Of a stretch of DNA of 13,251 nt, positions 6,277-13,220 are shown piece by piece. Below the pieces are notes generated by a model. It had not been told where the DNA came from and made no database searches. It saw nothing but the letters and a program-made list of their open reading frames with translations. Position 1 is the stretch's first letter. Each line of letters starts with the position of its first letter. A program made the translations under genes and the position numbers. Source of the DNA: Alphaproteobacteria bacterium (GTDB taxonomy: Bacteria; Pseudomonadota; Alphaproteobacteria; ATCC43930; CGMCC-115725); NCBI GenBank assembly GCA_030039775.1, contig JASHUX010000064.1:1-13251 (forward strand). The letters are read 5' to 3'.

Positions 6277-7902
6277 ATGACGGAATTTGACTATATCGTG
6301 GTCGGCGCCGGGTCGGCCGGATGCCTGCTCGCGAATCGCTTGTCGGCCGATCCCCGCAACCGGGTGTTGCTTGTCGAGGCCGGCGGCAAAGACGATTGGC
6401 GCTGGTTCCACATTCCCGTCGGCTACCGCTACGCGATCGGCGATCCGCGCGCCGATTGGCGCTTCAAGACGGAACCCGAGCCGGGCCTCGATCATCGCGT
6501 CATCGACGTGCCGCGCGGCAAGGTGATCGGCGGCTCGTCCGCCATCAACGGCATGATCTATTGGCGCGGCGTTGCCGCCGATTACGACCATTGGCGTCAG
6601 CTCGGCCTTAGCGGTTGGGGCTGGGACGACGTATTGCCGTTCTTCAAGGCGCATGAGGATTTTGCCGGCGGGGCCAATGCGTTTCACGGCGCCGGCGGGG
6701 AACTGCGCGTCGATCCGCCGCGCGCCAATTGGCAGGTGCTCGATGTCGCGCGTCGCGCGGTGACGGAATACGGCCTGCCGGCGATCGACGACTTCAACAC
6801 GGGGGACATGACCGGCGTCGGCGATTTCCATGCGACGCAGAAAGGCGGCGAACGCTGGTCGAGCGCGACGGCGTTTCTGAAGCCGGTGCTGCATCGTCCC
6901 AATCTCGCCGTGTGGACCGACGTGCTGGTCGAGCGCGTGACGTTCGCCGGTCGGCGTGCGACCGGCATCGCTTATCGCCGCGACGGCAAACCGGAAGCCG
7001 CGATCGCACGGCGCGAGGTGATCCTGGCGGCGGGCGCGATCGGCTCACCGCACCTCCTGTTGCTGTCGGGCGTTGGGGCGGGCGCGCATCTCGTGGAGCA
7101 CGGCATCGAGATCGTGCTTGACCGCGCCGGCGTCGGGCAAAATCTCCACGATCACCTGCAGCTTCGCGTCAAGTACCGGTTCGACGGACTCGACACACTC
7201 AATCAGCAATATCGCTCGCTGTGGCGCCGCGCCTGGATCGGCATCGACTACGTGTGGCGCCGCCGTGGGCCGCTGACCATGACGGCATCGACCCTGGGTG
7301 CAGGCGCGAAATCAGATCCAAGCCAGGAATGGCCGAACCTGTGTTTTATCTTCCTTCCGTTCTCCTACACGATGGGCACGTCGATGAATCGCGCGTTCGA
7401 TCCCTATTCGGCGCTGACCGTGTGCGTCTATGACGGGCGGCCGACCAGCCGCGGCGCGCTCTGGCTCAAGAGCGCCGACCCGGCCGCGCCGCCCGCGCAC
7501 CGCTACAATTATCTCAAGACGGACCGCGACCGCCGCGTCGCGGCCGATGCCGTGCGCGTGACACGACGCATGCTCGCGCAGCCAGCCTTTGCGCCGTTCC
7601 ACCCCGAGGAGCTATCGCCCGGCCCGGCGGTCGCGGACGGCGACGAGGCGGCGCTCGAAGCGTTCGCGCGACGTGACGGCACCACGGTGTTCCATCCGGT
7701 CGGCAGCGCCAAGATGGGCTTGCCGAGCGATCCGTTGGCGGTGGTCGACGGGCGGCTCAAGTTGATCGGTCTCGACGGCTTGCGTGTCGTCGACGCATCG
7801 GTGATGCCGGCCATCACGTCGGGCAACACCAACGCGCCCACCATGATGATCGCGGAAAAGGGCGCCGCGATGATCCTCGAGGATCAGAGAGCGATCCAGT
7901 AG
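6277..7902 (+). CDS. GMC-family FAD-dependent alcohol oxidoreductase (choline dehydrogenase-like)
   Basis: A 541-residue flavoenzyme that oxidises an alcohol to an aldehyde or ketone. FAD-binding elements: G-A-G-S-A-G (10-15) and the ribose-binding E34 in L-L-V-E-A-G. GMC signature 1 is G-G-S-S-A-I-N-G-M-I-Y-W-R-G (85-98) and signature 2 is G-A-I-G-S-P-H-L-L-L-L-S-G (253-265). The active-site base is H473 in V-F-H-P-V-G-S-A-K-M-G, with the partner asparagine in G-N-T-N-A-P-T (517/519). It has no signal peptide and is full length for the bacterial group. The substrate is uncertain: it looks like the broad BetA/AlkJ branch, but no betaine aldehyde dehydrogenase or transporter gene is nearby. 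ACGGA at 6266-6270 is a modest ribosome site. Its last 19 bases overlap the end of the convergent acetyltransferase. Confidence 0.92.
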   Translation: MTEFDYIVVGAGSAGCLLANRLSADPRNRVLLVEAGGKDDWRWFHIPVGYRYAIGDPRADWRFKTEPEPGLDHRVIDVPRGKVIGGSSAINGMIYWRGVAADYDHWRQLGLSGWGWDDVLPFFKAHEDFAGGANAFHGAGGELRVDPPRANWQVLDVARRAVTEYGLPAIDDFNTGDMTGVGDFHATQKGGERWSSATAFLKPVLHRPNLAVWTDVLVERVTFAGRRATGIAYRRDGKPEAAIARREVILAAGAIGSPHLLLLSGVGAGAHLVEHGIEIVLDRAGVGQNLHDHLQLRVKYRFDGLDTLNQQYRSLWRRAWIGIDYVWRRRGPLTMTASTLGAGAKSDPSQEWPNLCFIFLPFSYTMGTSMNRAFDPYSALTVCVYDGRPTSRGALWLKSADPAAPPAHRYNYLKTDRDRRVAADAVRVTRRMLAQPAFAPFHPEELSPGPAVADGDEAALEAFARRDGTTVFHPVGSAKMGLPSDPLAVVDGRLKLIGLDGLRVVDASVMPAITSGNTNAPTMMIAEKGAAMILEDQRAIQ

Positions 7903-8435
7903 CCGGTTTCTCCGGCCTCGAAATTGCCGGTCGGCGGTGGCGTGTTCGGCCCGACCGCGACGCCGCCATTGCGTTCGATCACCGCGCGCGAGGCGACATT
8001 GTCGGCGTCGGTGGTGAGAAACACGCGCGTCAACTCGGCCGAACGCGCCTCCGGCAGAATCATCCGCAGCGCTTCGGTCGCATAACCGCGCCGTCGCTTC
8101 CAGGGCACGATCGCATATCCGATATGGCCGCGCACATTTGGCGGCAGTTCTTCCGTGCCGGCTTGCCAGCGCAGCCCGATAATGCCGCAGAATTCGCCAT
8201 CCCAGATCCAGAACAGCTTGTTCGGCAAACGCGGCGTCACGCTGCCGTCGGCGTGCCGAATCGGGCCGTCGAACGAGATGAGGTCCTTAAGAAACGCGTC
8301 AGCGTCGCGCCGGATAGAGACCAACTGTTCGGCATGGACGTCCTGGGTATTGTCGGGCGACCAGCCTGTCTCCAGCGCGGCGATATAGCCGGGGAGATAG
8401 GCCCGGCTCGGGACGACAAGGGAAATTGCGGCCAT
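7884..8435 (-). CDS. GNAT-family N-acetyltransferase
   Basis: A 183-residue acetyl-CoA-dependent acyltransferase. The core is G-H-I-G-Y-A-I-V-P-W-K-R-R-R-G-Y-A-T-E-A-L (103-123): a beta strand followed by the pyrophosphate-binding R-R-x-G-x-A loop. After it come L-T-T-D-A-D-N-V-A-S-R-A-V-I-E-R-N-G-G, the usual second acetyl-CoA-contacting helix. The N-terminal G-W-S-P-D-N (24-29) and E-F-C-G-I-I-G-L-R-W (81-90) segments place it in a common proteobacterial subgroup whose substrate I do not know. The start codon at 8433-8435 has no clear ribosome site, so initiation may be weak or leaderless. It is divergent from the stress-protein gene and overlaps the GMC gene by 19 bases at the 3' ends. Confidence 0.88.
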   Translation of the reverse strand: MAAISLVVPSRAYLPGYIAALETGWSPDNTQDVHAEQLVSIRRDADAFLKDLISFDGPIRHADGSVTPRLPNKLFWIWDGEFCGIIGLRWQAGTEELPPNVRGHIGYAIVPWKRRRGYATEALRMILPEARSAELTRVFLTTDADNVASRAVIERNGGVAVGPNTPPPTGNFEAGETGYWIAL

Positions 8436-8466
8436 CGCAACAAGTTAACACGGCGATCCCGATACC

Positions 8467-8495
8467 TTGAGCGAAAGCCGCATTCGGGCGAGAAT
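8467..8495 (+). promoter_or_regulatory. Candidate sigma-70 promoter for the stress-protein gene
   Basis: TTGAGC (8467-8472) and GAGAAT (8490-8495) are separated by 17 bases, each matching four of six consensus positions. Transcription would start near 8502, giving a leader of about 35 bases with the GGGAGG ribosome site at 8525-8530. It lies in the 101-base spacer between two divergent genes. No clear FNR or CRP palindrome was seen here. Confidence 0.4.
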
Positions 8496-8536
8496 GTACC
8501 AAAACGCCCAGGTAATGCTGAGCAGGGAGGCCCTCG

Positions 8537-9379
8537 ATGAAGAGCTTGCTGGCCGTTATCGGAGACGGGCAGGCGGTGCCGCTCCTCGAAACGGCGCTTT
8601 TGGTGGCGCGACGCTTCGGCAGCCGCATCGTCGGGCTCAACGCGGTGACGGCGGAATATGCCGTGGTGTTCGGCGGCGAAATGGGCCTGACGATTTCCTC
8701 CGAAGTCGACCGCTCGGTCGAGCACGAAAGCGAACAGAAGCGCAGCGAAGCGCGTTCGCTGTTCCAGAGTTTCATGGAGCGTCACGAAATTCCGGTTGGA
8801 CCCCGCGCCGATCGCGGCCCGAGCGCGGAATGGCGCGAGGAGTCGGGGCGGCAGAACCTTGTGGTCGGCACGTTGGGCCGTGCCTTCGACCTCATCCTGC
8901 TCGAGCGCCCGGCCAAGCTCAATTCCTTGGCCGAGGCGACGCTGGAAGACGCGCTATTCGAAAGCGGACGGCCGGTGTTGATGGCGCCGCCGGAGGCGCC
9001 GACGTCGCTGGGCGAGCGGATCCTGATTGCGTGGAACGGCTCGAGCGAGACGGCCCGCGCCGTCGCGTTCGCGATGCCGTTCCTCGAGCAGGCGAAGCAG
9101 GTCGATGTCGTCTCGGTCGAAGGCGGCACGGTGCCGGGGCCGCTGGCCGAGGCGATTGCGCAGACCTTGGCGGCGCACGGCATCCCGGTGCGCGCGCGCC
9201 ACATCCCAGCGCAGGGCCGTGCTGCCGGCGCCATCTATATCGATGAAGCGAAGGCGATGAACGCCGATTTCATGGTGAAGGGCGCCTACACGCAGAGCCG
9301 CTTGCGCCAGCTCATTTTCGGCGGCGCGACCCGGCACATCCTCTCCGAAGCCCCGATCCCGGTATTATTGGCGCACTGA
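8537..9379 (+). CDS. Universal stress protein, tandem UspA domains
   Basis: A 280-residue cytoplasmic protein made of two Usp domains. The first (about 1-140) begins M-K-S-L-L-A-V-I. The second (about 158-280) begins R-I-L-I-A-W-N-G-S-S-E-T-A-R-A-V, the typical first strand and helix. The second ends in the nucleotide-loop region V-K-G-A-Y-T-Q-S-R-L-R, F-G-G-A-T-R-H-I-L and S-E-A-P-I-P-V-L. The usual G-x2-G-x9-G pattern here reads G249-x2-T252-x9-G262, so the second glycine is replaced by threonine, while the first domain shows no such loop. Nucleotide binding is therefore uncertain. Usp proteins help survival in starvation, oxygen limitation or other stress. A strong ribosome site (GGGAGG) lies 6 bases before the ATG. 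The stop is 2 bases from the convergent gene's stop. Confidence 0.9.
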   Translation: MKSLLAVIGDGQAVPLLETALLVARRFGSRIVGLNAVTAEYAVVFGGEMGLTISSEVDRSVEHESEQKRSEARSLFQSFMERHEIPVGPRADRGPSAEWREESGRQNLVVGTLGRAFDLILLERPAKLNSLAEATLEDALFESGRPVLMAPPEAPTSLGERILIAWNGSSETARAVAFAMPFLEQAKQVDVVSVEGGTVPGPLAEAIAQTLAAHGIPVRARHIPAQGRAAGAIYIDEAKAMNADFMVKGAYTQSRLRQLIFGGATRHILSEAPIPVLLAH

Positions 9380-9381
9380 TC

Positions 9382-9774
9382 TCATTCAGGCGGGAACGGC
9401 TTCATCGCCTTGGCTTCGCCGAGCACCTTACCGCCGGCGTCGAGCGCCTCGACCGTCCATTCGTAGTGATGCTGGCTCGGCGGGCACGGGCCGCGATAAT
9501 CGCCGGCGACGGCCCCGCGCGGAATTTCGTCCTTGCCGGCGTAGGCCGTCTCGCCCCCGCCGTGATGGAAGGCGGTGAAATCGAGATCGACCATGGTGAA
9601 GCGCAGAGTCTTGGTTCCTTGGGGAACGTGGCTGAGGGTGAAGGGCGGCGATTGCGGCTCGAAGCATTTGCCCGTGCCTTCCCACGTGAATGCAATGCTG
9701 AAAGCGTCTGCCGCGTGCGCCGCGGGCGCGAGCGATAGTGCGGCCAGGAAAACCACCATCGCCGGAATCCGCAT
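9382..9774 (-). CDS. Secreted PEBP-like (YbhB/YbcL-type) protein
   Basis: A 130-residue exported protein. The signal peptide is about 1-21 (M-R-I-P-A-M-V-V-F-L, then A-H-A before the cleavage site). The mature part resembles phosphatidylethanolamine-binding proteins: F-T-W-E-G, S-P-P-F-T-L, V-P-Q-G-T-K-T-L, then G-P-C-P-P-S-Q-H-H-Y-E-W and A-L-D-A-G-G. The usual D-P-D-A-P ligand-site motif is replaced by D-L-D-F-T-A-F-H-H-G-G-G (63-74). It is shorter than the roughly 150-180 residues of typical members. C37 and C97 could form a disulphide in the periplasm. A frame with a GTG start at 9786 adds four residues, but that GTG is part of the ribosome site, so the ATG at 9772-9774 is chosen. Ligand and role are unknown. 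Confidence 0.84.
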   Translation of the reverse strand: MRIPAMVVFLAALSLAPAAHAADAFSIAFTWEGTGKCFEPQSPPFTLSHVPQGTKTLRFTMVDLDFTAFHHGGGETAYAGKDEIPRGAVAGDYRGPCPPSQHHYEWTVEALDAGGKVLGEAKAMKPFPPE

Positions 9775-9778
9775 CGTT

Positions 9779-9784
9779 CCCTCC
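9779..9784 (-). promoter_or_regulatory. Ribosome binding site fixing the PEBP-like start
   Basis: GGAGGG on the minus strand lies 4 bases before the ATG at 9774. The alternative in-frame GTG at 9786 overlaps the same bases, so it would have to lack this site. Confidence 0.65.
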
Positions 9785-9842
9785 ACCGTGATCTAATGGA
9801 ACAAGACTACGCGAAGTTGGGTCGAAGCAAAGGGGGATCGTG

Positions 9843-10115
9843 ATGATCCGGGAAATATTGCGGACGGCGTATCGGCTCGATACCTGGCTGGATGCGCGGC
9901 TCGGCGGGCCCTATCGCTTGGTGCTCGGTCTCGGCCTCATCATCGGCATCGTGCAGAGCGTGAGCGATCTTCCACACAAGCTCCGCTCCGGCGGTGTCGT
10001 CGGCGAAATCTTCACGCTCGTCTTGTTCACGGCGCTTCTCGTCAATCAATTGGCGGAGCTTTATAAGCGCCTCCAGGCGCGGCGCGAGCGGCGGGCCGCG
10101 CGGTCGCGATCCTGA
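9843..10115 (+). CDS. Small two-helix membrane protein, unknown function
   Basis: A 90-residue protein with no family I recognise. Two hydrophobic stretches (about 25-42, L-V-L-G-L-G-L-I-I-G-I-V, and about 52-72, I-F-T-L-V-L-F-T-A-L-L-V) are probably membrane helices. Between them is a short charged loop with D-L-P-H-K-L-R. The C-terminus (about 75-90) is very basic (R-R-E-R-R-A-A-R) and should stay in the cytoplasm. The A-G-G-G-G-G run at 9831-9836 lies 6 bases before the ATG at 9843; a GTG at 9840 is possible but too close to it. It stands alone between a divergent gene and phaA, 85 bases upstream of the latter. Coding potential is supported by the ribosome site and the consistent hydrophobic pattern. 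Confidence 0.66.
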   Translation: MIREILRTAYRLDTWLDARLGGPYRLVLGLGLIIGIVQSVSDLPHKLRSGGVVGEIFTLVLFTALLVNQLAELYKRLQARRERRAARSRS

Positions 10116-10200
10116 CTTCGCGGTGACCGTCGGCCTGGGGTTTTCAAACCGTCTGCGCCGGATTATCTAAAGCGCATCTGCCAACGCCGGAGGGGATACC

Positions 10201-11382
10201 ATGAGCAACGCCACCGACATCGTCATCGCGGGGGCGGCCCGCACCCCGATCGGCGCCTTCAACGGCGCCTTGTCGTCGCTGCCGGCGCACGAGCTGGGCA
10301 AGATCGCGATCGTCGAAGCGATGAAGCGGGGCCATGTCGAGCCCGGCGAGGTCAACGAAGTGGTGATGGGCCAGATCCTCGCGGCGGGAGAGGGCATGAA
10401 TCCCGCACGTCAAGCGGCGCTCGGCGCGGGCCTGCCGGTTTCGACCACGGCTTATATCGTCAACCAAGTGTGCGGCTCGGGCCTGCGCTCGGTGGCGCTT
10501 GGGTCGCAGCAGATCAAGACGGGCGACGCCGCTATCGTCGTCGCCGGCGGCCAGGAAAGCATGAGCCTGTCGCCGCACTGTCTCCATTTGCGGAATGGCA
10601 CCAAGATGGGCGACGTCCAGATGATCGACACCATGATCAGGGACGGCTTGTGGGACGCGTTCAACGGCTACCACATGGGCAACACCGCCGAGAACGTCGC
10701 CGAGAAATATCAGATCACGCGCGGACAGCAGGACGAGCTCGCGGCACGCTCGCAACAGCGCGCCGTCGCCGCGATCGAGGCTGGCCGCTTCAAGGACGAG
10801 ATCGTCCCCGTCACCATCAAGACGCGCAAGGGCGATCAGGTGATCGACACGGACGAATATCCGCGTCCGGGCACGACGGTGGAGGTTCTATCCAAGCTGC
10901 GCCCCGCTTTTACCAAAGACGGAACGGTCACGGCCGGCAACGCCTCAGGCATCAATGACGGCGCCGCCGCGGTGGTGCTGATGACGGCGGCGGAAGCGGA
11001 CAGGCGGGGAGTCAAAACACTCGGCCGCATCGTGTCGTGGGCGACCGCGGGAGTCGACCCGGCGGTGATGGGGACCGGTCCGATCCCGGCGTCGCGAAAG
11101 GCGCTGGAAAAGGCGGGCTGGAAAGCAAGCGATCTCGATCTGATCGAATCCAACGAGGCGTTTGCGGCGCAGGCCTGCGCGGTCAGCCGCGAGCTCGGCT
11201 TCGATTCGGCCAAGGTCAACGTCAATGGCGGCGCCATCGCGCTCGGGCATCCGATCGGCGCCTCGGGGACGCGCATTCTGGTGACGTTGCTCCACGAAAT
11301 GGCCAAACGCGACGCCAGGCGCGGCCTTGCGACGTTGTGCATCGGCGGCGGCATGGGAATTGCGATGTGCGTGGAGCGTTGA
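10201..11382 (+). CDS. phaA: Acetyl-CoA acetyltransferase (biosynthetic beta-ketothiolase)
   Basis: A 393-residue thiolase that condenses two acetyl-CoA into acetoacetyl-CoA, the first step toward polyhydroxybutyrate. Catalytic residues are in place: nucleophile C91 (N-Q-V-C-G-S-G-L), N318 in S-N-E-A-F-A-A-Q, H350 in [14 protein letters not shown] and the acid/base C380 in L-C-I-G-G-G-M-G. The numbering is two above the Zoogloea thiolase and the length matches the family. Q-E-S-M-S (118-122) is also typical. It starts at an ATG with a strong ribosome site, GGAGGGG (10189-10195), 5 bases away. phaB follows after 69 bases, so the pair is probably one transcript. A role in acetoacetate breakdown is possible, but the phaB neighbour favours the biosynthetic direction. 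Confidence 0.95.
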   Translation: MSNATDIVIAGAARTPIGAFNGALSSLPAHELGKIAIVEAMKRGHVEPGEVNEVVMGQILAAGEGMNPARQAALGAGLPVSTTAYIVNQVCGSGLRSVALGSQQIKTGDAAIVVAGGQESMSLSPHCLHLRNGTKMGDVQMIDTMIRDGLWDAFNGYHMGNTAENVAEKYQITRGQQDELAARSQQRAVAAIEAGRFKDEIVPVTIKTRKGDQVIDTDEYPRPGTTVEVLSKLRPAFTKDGTVTAGNASGINDGAAAVVLMTAAEADRRGVKTLGRIVSWATAGVDPAVMGTGPIPASRKALEKAGWKASDLDLIESNEAFAAQACAVSRELGFDSAKVNVNGGAIALGHPIGASGTRILVTLLHEMAKRDARRGLATLCIGGGMGIAMCVER

Positions 11383-11439
11383 GTTGTCAGTTAACAGTTG
11401 TCAGTGAACGGAAGACTGAAAACCGATGACTGACAACTA
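11382..11439. repeat. Degenerate heptad / inverted repeat between phaA and phaB
   Basis: The spacer reads as consecutive 7-base units: TTGTCAG, TTAACAG, TTGTCAG, TGAACGG, AAGACTG, AAAACCG, ATGACTG, ACAACTA (11384-11439). It holds a 14-base direct repeat (11382-11395 and 11396-11409, one mismatch). A 10-base arm, AGTTGTCAGT, occurs twice (11382-11391, 11396-11405) and in inverted form once (ACTGACAACT, 11429-11438). Two alternative hairpins can therefore form in the mRNA just before the phaB ribosome site. The stretch is clearly richer in A and T than the flanking genes, which suggests an acquired or amplified intergenic repeat rather than decayed coding sequence. Confidence 0.7.
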
Positions 11440-11451
11440 AGGGAGGATTCC

Positions 11452-12174
11452 ATGGCGAGAGTGGCAGTCGTCACCGGCGGCACCCGCGGCATCGGTCGGG
11501 CGATCGCGGAAAAGCTGCATCGATCGGACTATCGCGTTGCGGCAAATTTCGCCGGCAACGAAGACGCGGCCCGGCGCTTTACCGGCGAGACCGGCATCAA
11601 GAGCTACCGCTTCGATGTCTCCGATTACAAATCCTGCGAGGCCGGGATCAAGCGCGTCAACGAAGAACTCGGCCCGGTCGACATCCTGGTTAACAATGCC
11701 GGCATCACCCGCGACGCGGTGCTGCATCGCATGACGCCGGAGCAATGGGGCGCGGTGATAGCGACCAATCTCACCTCGTGCTTCAATATGTGCCGCCTGG
11801 TAATCGACGGCATGCGCGAGCGCGGGTTCGGCCGAATCGTCAATATCGGCTCGATCAACGGCCAAGCCGGCCAGTATGGCCAGGTGAATTACGCCGCCGC
11901 CAAGTCGGGCATTCACGGCTTCACCAAAGCGCTGGCGCAGGAAGGCGCCGGCAAAGGCATCACTGTCAATGCGGTGGCACCCGGCTACATCGACACCGAC
12001 ATGGTGCGCGCCGTGCCGCAGGCAGTGCTGGAGAAGATCGTGGCGCGGATTCCGACCGGCCGACTCGGCCAAGCCGAGGAGATCGCACGCACGGTACTGT
12101 TTTTAGTTTCCGACGAAAGCGGTTTCATCACCGGCTCGACTCTGTCCGTCAACGGCGGCCAGCATATGTATTGA
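11452..12174 (+). CDS. phaB: Acetoacetyl-CoA reductase
   Basis: A 240-residue short-chain dehydrogenase that reduces acetoacetyl-CoA to (R)-3-hydroxybutyryl-CoA with NADPH, the second step of polyhydroxybutyrate synthesis. Motifs: cofactor loop T-G-G-T-R-G-I-G (8-15), N-N-A-G (81-84), and catalytic S134, Y147 and K151 in N-I-G-S-I-N-G-Q-A-G-Q and N-Y-A-A-A-K. The N-G-Q-x-G-Q-x-G-Q run and the C-terminal S-V-N-G-G-Q-H-M are specific to PhaB rather than FabG. The AGGGAGGA ribosome site (11440-11447) lies 4 bases before the ATG. No polymerase gene (phaC) is in the window. The last 26 bases are also coding on the other strand. Confidence 0.95.
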   Translation: MARVAVVTGGTRGIGRAIAEKLHRSDYRVAANFAGNEDAARRFTGETGIKSYRFDVSDYKSCEAGIKRVNEELGPVDILVNNAGITRDAVLHRMTPEQWGAVIATNLTSCFNMCRLVIDGMRERGFGRIVNIGSINGQAGQYGQVNYAAAKSGIHGFTKALAQEGAGKGITVNAVAPGYIDTDMVRAVPQAVLEKIVARIPTGRLGQAEEIARTVLFLVSDESGFITGSTLSVNGGQHMY

Positions 12175-13126
12175 GCGGGAGCTTTCGGCCGCGTAGCCAA
12201 TCGCGCAGCGGATATTCGACAAACCGCGACAGCGGTATCGCGAGCGCGAACGACAGCGTGAAAACCGCGGCCGCTTCGACGGCGCCGTTACCGGCAATCG
12301 CCGGCCAATGCTGCGCGGCTGTGAAAACCAAAACCGCCGCAACCATCTGCACCATGTAGAGCGAATAGGAAACGTCGCCGAGGAATATCGGAATGCGCGT
12401 CGCAAGCGCGCGCACGATCCAACCTCTGTTGTGTGCGGCGGCCAACAGCAGCAGGGCAAGCGCGGGGACCGCGGCGAGATCGGTGCCGGGAAACGACGCG
12501 AGCGCGGCGGCGGCGATCGCCGATGTGACGGCAATTCCGTCGCTAGCGAACATACATCGCAGCCAGTTAGCCCGGAACACGCGATAGAGCACCATGCCGG
12601 CGATGAACTCGGGCAAGCAGCGCAACAGCACCGACGGGTTTACCGCGATATTGGCACTATTGCCGGAGACGACAATGGCGACCGCGAGCGTGGCGAGGCA
12701 TAAGGCCAATACCAGCGCAATCCCTTTCAGGGTGCGGCGTTGCAGCGGCATGACCAGGAACGGGAACAGAAGATAAGCATGCCATTCGGCACCGACCGAC
12801 CAACTGCCCCAATTCCAGGTCATGTCGCCGGTCCAGATCTGCAGCATCAGCAAATTCGGCACGAGCGCAGCGCCTGAAAATGCCGGTTGCGACCCAACGA
12901 GCGGCAACAGCATGAGGAGCACGGCGGCATGAACCGGATAGGTCCGCGCGAAACGCGCCCGCAGGAACGATTTGAACGATCGCCACGGGATGCCGTTCGC
13001 GAATTCATGCTCGTGAACGTGCATCAGCACGAAGCCGCTGAGCAGGAAGAACAGATCGACGGCGAGATAGCCGCGCGCCAACGGCATGGGCACATGCGCG
13101 GCGCCGCCGAACAGAGGCGCGGGCAC
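12149..13126 (-). CDS. OafA-type membrane acyltransferase, main part after a frameshift
   Basis: A 325-codon frame holding most of an acyltransferase family 3 protein, a multi-helix inner-membrane enzyme that usually O-acetylates a surface polysaccharide or lipid. Visible marks: L-A-R-G-Y-L-A-V-D-L-F-F-L-L-S-G-F-V-L (16-34), R-A-R-F-A-R-T-Y-P (57-64), G-S-W-S-V-G-A-E-W-H-A-Y-L-L-F-P-F (107-123), and S-Y-S-L-Y-M-V-Q near the end. The frame starts only at a GTG (13126) without a proper N-terminus. The missing first helix with the catalytic-type F-H lies in another frame just upstream (13127-13220). Either the gene is inactive or the sequence has a one-base error. It converges on phaB with a 26-base overlap. 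Confidence 0.83.
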   Translation of the reverse strand: MPAPLFGGAAHVPMPLARGYLAVDLFFLLSGFVLMHVHEHEFANGIPWRSFKSFLRARFARTYPVHAAVLLMLLPLVGSQPAFSGAALVPNLLMLQIWTGDMTWNWGSWSVGAEWHAYLLFPFLVMPLQRRTLKGIALVLALCLATLAVAIVVSGNSANIAVNPSVLLRCLPEFIAGMVLYRVFRANWLRCMFASDGIAVTSAIAAAALASFPGTDLAAVPALALLLLAAAHNRGWIVRALATRIPIFLGDVSYSLYMVQMVAAVLVFTAAQHWPAIAGNGAVEAAAVFTLSFALAIPLSRFVEYPLRDWLRGRKLPLNTYAGRR

Positions 13127-13220
13127 GGTGAAAAAGCAGAACCGCGAACGCCGCGAGGCCGCGCAACGCGGTTAAGGGATTGAATATTCGATGCCATCCG
13201 CCGGACGCCCAATGGAGCAT
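13127..13220 (-). pseudogene. N-terminal part of the same acyltransferase, other frame
   Basis: From the ATG at 13218-13220 the translation reads M-L-H-W-A-S-G-G-W-H-R-I-F-N-P, then L-T-A-L-R-G-L-A-A-F-A-V-L-L-F-H. The second segment is the conserved first helix of OafA-like acyltransferases with its F-H. After that histidine this frame runs into low-quality, arginine-rich sequence, while the neighbouring frame carries on with P-A-P-L-F-G-G and L-A-V-D-L-F-F. Dropping one base in the C-A-C-C-G-T-G-C-C-C stretch (near 13122-13131) would join the two as F-H-V-P-A-P-L-F. An in-frame TAA upstream of the ATG bounds the gene. The ribosome site is poor. Confidence 0.7.

Noticed and set aside
7884..7902. 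Shortening the GMC or GNAT gene to avoid their overlap
   Set aside because: Both C-termini end naturally for their families and convergent overlaps recur in this window, so both ends were kept.
10138..10168. Possible promoter before phaA (GGTTTTCAAACC palindrome and GATTAT)
   Set aside because: GATTAT (10161-10166) has no -35 at an acceptable distance, and the small palindrome is within chance; not strong enough to list.
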